Below, in pieces: positions 58,678 through 64,000 of a stretch of 64,000 bases of DNA. Under the pieces are notes generated by a model. The model searched no databases and was not told the origin of the DNA. It worked only from the letters and a program-made list of their open reading frames with translations. The translations under genes were made by a program, and so were the position numbers. Every line of letters starts with the position of its first letter. Within the stretch, counting starts at the first letter, position 1. The DNA lies in NCBI GenBank assembly GCA_017397835.1, contig JAFQHV010000041.1, positions 62,001-126,000 of the forward strand. Reading direction: 5' to 3'. This DNA comes from Oscillospiraceae bacterium (GTDB lineage Bacteria > Bacillota > Clostridia > Oscillospirales > Oscillospiraceae).

Positions 58678-59649
58678 TCAACTTTTTTCGGTGCAGGGGC
58701 AGGGGTGGTTCAAAATTTCAGCCGCAACCGCCTCCCAATGTCCCTCCCGACCGGGGCAGGGCCCTTCCTCCACCGTTACGGCGTACTTCTCCAGCAGCTC
58801 GATGGGTTTATAGGACAGCTTGGAATTGCGCAGGCCGGGATCGCCGGTATCATCCTCCCGGTTGATGTAGGCTACACCCTCCCCGGCAAACTGCTGGGCA
58901 AACTGACTGACCAGCATCTGATAGCCGCCCTCCACAGTGCGGTCGGCCTTTTCGATGTGGATGAACAGGGTATCCCCCAGCACCTCGCCCACGGAAAATC
59001 CCACAATCTCTTCCCCGATCCACAGGGCACCGGCCACCATACCGTACTGTTCCACATTGTACAGAACCTGCCGGGTCTTTTCCAGATCCTCGGCGAAAGA
59101 GCCGCTGTCCTTCTGCACCGCCGCGGCGTACCGGTCCAGAAAGGCCATGGCTGCCGGCAGGTCGTCCCCGGTCATGGGTGCAAAGCGCCAGTTTTCATAG
59201 GTGCGCAGAAAGCGGTTGACGTGGTTGCGCTGGCCCGCCAGCTTCTTGCCCTTGAAAAACTGCAGAGCCTCCTTCTCGTAGAGGTAATCAAAGGTGTCCC
59301 GGTCGCACATGACCCGGGCGCAGGGGAAGTGGCTCATGAGGGTGTCCAGCTCCTGCCGGGGGATGGGATAGAAGATGATGGGAATGTCCCGTTTTTGGCA
59401 GAAGGCGCGAATCTGCTCGTAGGCCGCGTGGATGTCCCCGCCGTGGGGCAGGGTGAACATAGTCCCCGTGCCGGGGTAGTCCACTTTGAAATACAGCACA
59501 CCCTCATGGATGGCATATTCAGTTTTGTAGTAGTCCCGCCAGATGAAGATGACGCCCACTGTCAGGTCGCACAGGCGGCTGGGGTTGTCCGTAAAATAGG
59601 GCCGCAGCTTGTCCAGATCCTGCTCGGTCAGGGGATGAAAGTCCAGCAT
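58678..59649 (-). CDS. DUF2156 (GNAT-fold aminoacyl-transferase-like) protein
   Basis: A 323-residue protein of two GNAT-like folds with the FFKGKKLAGQRNHVNRF motif and INREDDTGDPGLRNSKLSYKP near the end, both typical of DUF2156, the domain of MprF that moves lysine from tRNA to phosphatidylglycerol. It has no membrane part and so may modify a soluble or peripheral target. The ATG at 59649 is preferred; an upstream GTG-type start at 59670 is possible. A short hairpin separates it from prmA. Confidence 0.78.
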   Translation of the reverse strand: MLDFHPLTEQDLDKLRPYFTDNPSRLCDLTVGVIFIWRDYYKTEYAIHEGVLYFKVDYPGTGTMFTLPHGGDIHAAYEQIRAFCQKRDIPIIFYPIPRQELDTLMSHFPCARVMCDRDTFDYLYEKEALQFFKGKKLAGQRNHVNRFLRTYENWRFAPMTGDDLPAAMAFLDRYAAAVQKDSGSFAEDLEKTRQVLYNVEQYGMVAGALWIGEEIVGFSVGEVLGDTLFIHIEKADRTVEGGYQMLVSQFAQQFAGEGVAYINREDDTGDPGLRNSKLSYKPIELLEKYAVTVEEGPCPGREGHWEAVAAEILNHPCPCTEKS

Positions 59650-59674
59650 AGCTCTTTCTCTTTTCCGCAAAAGT

Positions 59675-59699
59675 GAAGCGTCCGCGGAGCGGACGCTTC
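59675..59699 (-). terminator. Hairpin between prmA and the DUF2156 gene
   Basis: Stem GAAGCGTCCGC/GCGGACGCTTC; on the minus strand it is followed only by ACTTTT, so termination is likely partial. Confidence 0.5.
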
Positions 59700-59744
59700 C
59701 TTATCTTTATTATACCATAAATTGGCCGCTGTAAACCGACAAAA

Positions 59745-60689
59745 TTATGCTTTTTTTGCGGTCAGGGCCACCCAGCCGTTCTGCTCATCCCGACGGATGA
59801 TGGCAAGTCCGTTGCGCTGCAAGGCTGCCTCCACCTCGTGGGCGCGGGTATCGATGATGCCGGAGCAGATAAACAGGCCGTCGTCCTTCATCAATCCCGT
59901 GGCCTGCGCGGACAGGGGAATGATGACGTCGGCCACAATGTTGGCCAGCACTAGATCGTACTGCTGACGGGCCAGATCCCTTGCAAGGCTCCTGTCGCTG
60001 AGCACATCGCCGGCCAGCACAGTATAGCGGTCTTTGCCGATACCGTTGAGTCCGGCATTTTCATAGGCCACGTCCACCGCCTTGGGGTCGATATCCACCG
60101 CCACGGCGCTCTCGGCGCCCAGCACCAGAGCCGCGATGGACAAAATGCCGCTGCCGCAGCCAAGGTCCAGTACCGTGCAGCCGGGAGTGGTGTGACGCTC
60201 CACGCCCCCCAGACACAGCTGGGTGGAGGCGTGGGAGCCGGTGCCGAAGGTCAGGCCGGGGTTGAGGTAAAAAGGCACTTTCCCCTCGGGAACAGGCTCG
60301 TTGCGCTCCCACTCCGGGACCACGTAGAGCTTATCCCCCACAGGCAGAGGCTTATAATACTTTTGCCAGCTGTAGGCCCAGTCGTTGTCACCCAGGGGGG
60401 TGACAGTATACTCACAGCCCAGCAGGGCGGCATACTTATTCAGCAGCTTCTTGCCGTCTTCGTCGTCGGTGACGTAGAACTTGATGCGGCTGAGTCCCTG
60501 CATCCGTTTTTCCAGTTCCTCATCCACATAGTCCCAGAACTGGCGATTCTGCTCCAAAAATGTATGGAACTCCTGCTCGTCCTCCACCACAAGGCCGGTC
60601 ATACCGGCGTTGATGAGTCGACCGGACAGCTCGTCCAGCCGGTCGGCCGTGGTGTTGACAGCCACTTCCAGCCATTTGATGTCTTCCAC
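59745..60689 (-). CDS. prmA: Ribosomal protein L11 methyltransferase
   Basis: A SAM-dependent methyltransferase of about 314 residues that trimethylates L11. It has the PrmA-specific N-domain and FGTGSHASTQLCL, VLDLGCGSGILSIAA (SAM motif I) and NIVADVI. A GTG at 60689 has AAGGAG eight bases upstream; the GTG nine bases earlier overlaps that site. It is 12 bp downstream of degV. Confidence 0.92.
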   Translation of the reverse strand: MEDIKWLEVAVNTTADRLDELSGRLINAGMTGLVVEDEQEFHTFLEQNRQFWDYVDEELEKRMQGLSRIKFYVTDDEDGKKLLNKYAALLGCEYTVTPLGDNDWAYSWQKYYKPLPVGDKLYVVPEWERNEPVPEGKVPFYLNPGLTFGTGSHASTQLCLGGVERHTTPGCTVLDLGCGSGILSIAALVLGAESAVAVDIDPKAVDVAYENAGLNGIGKDRYTVLAGDVLSDRSLARDLARQQYDLVLANIVADVIIPLSAQATGLMKDDGLFICSGIIDTRAHEVEAALQRNGLAIIRRDEQNGWVALTAKKA

Positions 60690-60701
60690 GGTGCGCACTC
60701 C

Positions 60702-61574
60702 TTACCGCTTGGTACCCAGCCAGAACAGCGCCAGCGTGCCGGGACCGGAGTGGGATCCGATGACGGGGCCGGTGTAGCCGATCATGACTTCCTTGACGCC
60801 GAAGCGCTCTCGCACCATGTCGGCCAGTTTGTTGGCATCGTCGATGCAGTCACCGTGGCAGATATACACGATCTGCTCGGCGGGGTCGATGGCGGTCTTC
60901 TCCATCTGGTCGGCCAGCGCCTTGATGGAGGCGGCGCGTCCCCGGGCGGTACCCACCTTGATGAGATGGCCCTCGTCATCCACGTGCATCACGGGCTTGA
61001 TGGCCAGCATGGTACCCACCACGGCAGTGGCGGCAGACACGCGGCCGCCGCGCTTGAGGAAGAACAGGTCGTCCACGGTGAACTGGTGGCACAGGTTCAG
61101 TTTGTTTGCCTCCACCCAGTCGCGGACCTGTTCGATATCCATACCCTCGGCACGCTTGCGGGCGGCGTGGGCCACCAGCAGGCCCTGACCCAGAGAGGCA
61201 CACAGGGTATCCACGGTATACAGCTTGCGCTCGGGGTACTTCTCGGAAAGTTCCTCCACCGCGATGCGGCTGGAGTTATAGGTGGTGGACAGACCGGAGG
61301 AGAAGGCCAGCACCAGCACGTCGTTCCCCTCGGCCAGCAGCGGCTCCAGCACCTCGGTATAGGTGCCCACGTTGACCGCGGCGGTGGTGGCCATCTTGCC
61401 CTCACGCAGCTTGTTGTAGAACGTCCCGGAAGCCATCTCGGGGTTCAGGGGGTCGTCGCGGTACTCGGCATTCTCCATCATATAGGTCAGGGGGACGACC
61501 TTCACGTCCAGCTGACCCACCAGCTCGGCAGTCAGGTCAGCGCAGGAATCGGTGACGATAACAAAATTACTCAT
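60702..61574 (-). CDS. DegV-family fatty-acid-binding protein
   Basis: A 290-residue DegV protein (VIVTDSCADL start, FSSGLSTTYNS in the ligand-binding cleft, GPVIGSHSGPGTLALFW end). DegV proteins bind fatty acids and in Firmicutes act with fatty acid kinase FakA. It overlaps the upstream DUF1836 gene by eight bases. Confidence 0.9.
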   Translation of the reverse strand: MSNFVIVTDSCADLTAELVGQLDVKVVPLTYMMENAEYRDDPLNPEMASGTFYNKLREGKMATTAAVNVGTYTEVLEPLLAEGNDVLVLAFSSGLSTTYNSSRIAVEELSEKYPERKLYTVDTLCASLGQGLLVAHAARKRAEGMDIEQVRDWVEANKLNLCHQFTVDDLFFLKRGGRVSAATAVVGTMLAIKPVMHVDDEGHLIKVGTARGRAASIKALADQMEKTAIDPAEQIVYICHGDCIDDANKLADMVRERFGVKEVMIGYTGPVIGSHSGPGTLALFWLGTKR

Positions 61575-62139
61575 GGTCCTTCTTCTCCTTTTCTTTGTCC
61601 TTCTTCTTATCCTTCTCGGTTTTTTCCTGCTTTTCGGGGTGCTTGGCCAGCATCAGTTCCAACACCCGCTGACAGGCCAGCTGGTTGGCGTAGCTGCGCA
61701 GACCCAAACTCAGGGCCAGATTGGGCAGCTCGTCCTCCGGCGTATCCACGTTCAGGTTGGCCGCCGCCTCGCTCAGGGCGGTGTCGATGGCGCGGGCAAA
61801 GTAGTTATAAATCGCTTCCGGCTGCTTGTTCTCCGGTACGAAGTCCAGCATGGTACGCATATCCTTTACGCTGAGCACCTTTTTCATGGCGCACACCGCC
61901 GTCAGGTAACCCAGGTGGGTCTTTCCGTACCGCTTGCCCTCGGCCCGGGGGACCAATCCATCCTTGATATAGTTGTTTACCATGGCGGAGGTCACCTGCT
62001 CATCCCCCTGCAGGTTAATGAGCTGCCGGGGCATATAGGAGATGATCTGGTCCATGTACAGGGCCAGGTCAGGCAGTTCATCCCAGCTGACGGGCCGCTC
62101 CTGTTCCAGCAGCTGCTTGAGCTGCTTGAGTTCTTCCAT
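61567..62139 (-). CDS. DUF1836 MerR-like regulator
   Basis: A 190-residue protein with a winged HTH-like region (SAMVNNYIKDGLVPRAEGKRYGKTHL) characteristic of DUF1836 and a very basic/acidic Lys-Glu tail (EKTEKDKKKDKEKEKKDHE). It probably binds DNA. The tail is low-complexity and its end overlaps degV. AAGGGGG precedes the ATG; the promoter lies in the 170-bp gap shared with the divergent GTPase gene. Confidence 0.8.
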   Translation of the reverse strand: MEELKQLKQLLEQERPVSWDELPDLALYMDQIISYMPRQLINLQGDEQVTSAMVNNYIKDGLVPRAEGKRYGKTHLGYLTAVCAMKKVLSVKDMRTMLDFVPENKQPEAIYNYFARAIDTALSEAAANLNVDTPEDELPNLALSLGLRSYANQLACQRVLELMLAKHPEKQEKTEKDKKKDKEKEKKDHE

Positions 62140-62311
62140 GGGGAAGATCCCCCTTTCCTCTTTATGTTATGAAACATTATATAATATAATATACGATATT
62201 GTAAAGTGCATTTCCTTATATTTTATCTTTCTGCGGGCGAAAACTTTTTCCTATGCTCACCACGCCATCTGTGGTATAATAATTTATCTTTGAATTTGGG
62301 AGGTGATGACC

Positions 62312-64000
62312 GTGCGGCAGTTGGTGGTTGGTATGCTTGCCCACGTGGATGCGGGCAAGACGACCCTGTCCGAAGCCATGCTCTATCGGGGCGGCGCCAT
62401 CAAAAAGCTGGGCCGGGTGGACCATCGGGACGCTTTTTTGGACACCGATCACATCGAGCGCGAGCGGGGCATCACCATCTTTTCCAAGCAGGCGCTGCTC
62501 CCCCTGCCCGAGGTGAACCTCACCTTACTGGACACCCCGGGCCACGTGGACTTTTCCACCGAAACCGAGCGTGCCCTGCAGGTGCTGGACTGTGCGGTGC
62601 TGGTCGTCAGCGGCACCGACGGGGTTCAGGGCCACACCCGCACCCTGTGGTCGCTGCTGCGGCGGTACGGCGTGCCCACCCTGATCTTTATCAACAAGAT
62701 GGACTTGGCCGGCCCCCGGCAGCAGGCGCTGATGGAACAGCTGCGCGCCCAGTTGGACGACGGCTGCGTGGACTTCTCCGCCCCCGCGGAACAGCGCCAC
62801 GAGCAGGCCGCCATGTGTGCCGACGAGGCGCTGGACGAATTTTTGTCCACCGGTGCCTTGTCGGAAGAAACCCTGCAGGGACTGGTGGCCCGGCGAAAGC
62901 TGTTCCCCTGCCTGTTCGGCTCAGCCCTGAAGCTGGACGGCGTGGACGATCTGCTGGACGCCCTGACCCGCTTCGCTCCCCGCCCGGAACGCGGAACCGA
63001 TTTTGCCGCCCGGGTGTTCAAGATCACACGCGATAATCAGGGAAATCGACTGACCTGGCTGAAAGTCACCGGCGGCTCGCTTCGTGCCAAAATGCTGCTG
63101 TCCGGCGGCACGGGCGACGAACGATGGGAGGAAAAGGCCGACCAGCTTCGGCTCTATTCCGGTGCCAAGTTTTCCGCCGTTGATGGGGTGGAGGCGGGTG
63201 CCGTATGCGCCGTCACCGGCCTTTCCCACACCAGACCCGGGCAGGGCCTTGGTATGGAGCAAAATGCCCTGCTGCCCATTCTCGAACCCGTTTTGACCTG
63301 CCAGCTCATCCTGCCCGAGGGATGCGACCCTCACGTGGCCATGGGCAAACTGGCGCAATTGGAGGAGGAAGACCCCCAGCTGCACATCGTGTGGAACCAG
63401 CTGCTGCGGCAGGTGCACGTCCAGCTCATGGGGCAGGTGCAGTTGGAAGTGCTGGGCCGTGTCATCGCCGAGCGGTTCGGTATGGAGGTCTCCTTCGGCC
63501 CGGGCAGCATTTTGTATAAGGAGACCATCGCAGATTCTGCGGAGGGCATTGGCCACTTTGAACCCCTGCGCCACTATGCCGAGGTGCGCCTGCTGCTGGA
63601 ACCCGGCGAGCCGGGCAGCGGTCTTCGATTCGACTGCGCCTGCTCCACCGATGCACTGGACCTGAACTGGCAGCGTTTGATTTTGACCCATTTGGGCGAA
63701 AAGGAGCACGTCGGTGTCCTGACCGGCGCCCCCATCACCGATATGAAGATCACCCTCATCGCGGGCCGCGCCCACAACAAGCACACCGAGGGCGGCGACT
63801 TCCGCCAGGCCACATACCGAGCCATCCGTCACGGCCTGATGCAGGCGGAAAACGTCCTGCTGGAGCCGTGGTACTCCTTCCGCCTGGACCTGCCCGCCGA
63901 CTGCGTGGGCCGTGCCATGACCGACATCCAAAATATGGGCGGCGACTTCGACCCGCCCCAAACCGGGGACGAGCTGACCACCCTCGCCGGCCGGGCTCCG
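62312..64000 (+). CDS. TetM/EF-G-like translational GTPase (3' end beyond window)
   Basis: The frame stays open for 563 codons to the right edge. The G domain has AHVDAGKTT, RERGITI, DTPGHVDF and NKMD; then domains II, III (QLEVLGRVIAERFG) and IV-like regions follow in the order of ribosomal protection proteins. GTG at 62312 has GGGAGG eight bases upstream. It resembles the chromosomal TetM/TetW-like family common in Clostridia, many members of which give no tetracycline resistance, so no resistance claim is made. The GC-rich codon use equals its neighbours, so it looks native. Confidence 0.85.
   Translation, partial: MRQLVVGMLAHVDAGKTTLSEAMLYRGGAIKKLGRVDHRDAFLDTDHIERERGITIFSKQALLPLPEVNLTLLDTPGHVDFSTETERALQVLDCAVLVVSGTDGVQGHTRTLWSLLRRYGVPTLIFINKMDLAGPRQQALMEQLRAQLDDGCVDFSAPAEQRHEQAAMCADEALDEFLSTGALSEETLQGLVARRKLFPCLFGSALKLDGVDDLLDALTRFAPRPERGTDFAARVFKITRDNQGNRLTWLKVTGGSLRAKMLLSGGTGDERWEEKADQLRLYSGAKFSAVDGVEAGAVCAVTGLSHTRPGQGLGMEQNALLPILEPVLTCQLILPEGCDPHVAMGKLAQLEEEDPQLHIVWNQLLRQVHVQLMGQVQLEVLGRVIAERFGMEVSFGPGSILYKETIADSAEGIGHFEPLRHYAEVRLLLEPGEPGSGLRFDCACSTDALDLNWQRLILTHLGEKEHVGVLTGAPITDMKITLIAGRAHNKHTEGGDFRQATYRAIRHGLMQAENVLLEPWYSFRLDLPADCVGRAMTDIQNMGGDFDPPQTGDELTTLAGRAP

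Noticed and set aside
62312..64000. Tetracycline resistance gene
   Set aside because: The protein is TetM-like in layout but looks chromosomal, with native base composition and no mobile context; sequence alone does not support a resistance call.

Overview
The window looks like a chromosomal segment of a GC-rich, low-oxygen Clostridia, most likely an Oscillospirales (Ruminococcaceae/Oscillospiraceae) gut commensal. The reasons are an Rnf electron-transport gene, the Firmicutes rplU-prp-rpmA order, a SleB-type wall hydrolase, DUF1836, YqeG and CD1247-type proteins, AAGGAGG ribosome sites nearly everywhere, and many host-glycan catabolic genes. No species can be named from the sequence alone.

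Layout. 0-5.2 kb: rnfC, a zinc-ribbon/Ig/SH3 membrane protein, a beta-CASP RNase-like protein and a DUF975-type membrane protein. 5.2-12.6 kb: a GH36-like glycosidase, a protease-dead rhomboid, a YeiH transporter, release factor 3, a 59-residue membrane protein and an aspartate carbamoyltransferase carrying a PyrI-like zinc tail. 12.7-14.98 kb: five tRNA genes (Gly, Arg, His, Gln, Lys) followed by a repeat-rich zone where pieces of tRNA-Lys and a 64-65 bp hairpin insert are scattered around one orphan gene. 15-28.9 kb: AraC/MATE pair, tartrate-dehydrogenase-like enzyme with a metallo-hydrolase, a uxuA-uxuB-nagB-nagA operon with its divergent AraC regulator, and assorted transport and hydrolase genes. 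27.8-37 kb: an Asp-box glycosidase facing an AraC-led cluster in which three enzyme types (NagA-like amidohydrolase, DHDPS/NAL-family aldolase, ceramidase-like hydrolase) are each present as a tandem pair.

38.03-46.49 kb is an AT-richer integrated element. It carries an AbiTii-type candidate defence gene, a repressor, small genes, a membrane protein plus FtsK-like ATPase, a Rep protein with circovirus-like HUH endonuclease and SF3 helicase motifs, an excisionase and a tyrosine integrase. Directly upstream of rep is a perfect 13-bp hairpin displaying TAGTATTAC, the nicking nonanucleotide of circovirus-type origins. The element sits across the first codons of ychF and rebuilds that gene's ribosome site and start. 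Remnants of integrase 3' ends at its left edge show repeated insertion at the same site. The gene immediately left of it is an EF-Tu-like protein with a ruined GTPase domain.

46.5-64 kb is mostly housekeeping: ychF, yqeG, an endonuclease IV-like protein, a proline peptidase, efp, a split ThrE exporter, lipoproteins, SleB-like hydrolase, obg, rpmA-prp-rplU with an L21-type leader, a DUF2156 protein, prmA, degV, a DUF1836 regulator and a TetM-like translational GTPase that runs off the right edge.

The glycan genes fit together. UxuB and UxuA turn fructuronate into KDG, NagA and NagB feed amino sugars into glycolysis, and GH36-like and Asp-box proteins release sugars. This suggests use of host or dietary heteroglycans such as glycosaminoglycans or sialylated chains. 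The substrate of the three-pair cluster cannot be fixed from sequence.
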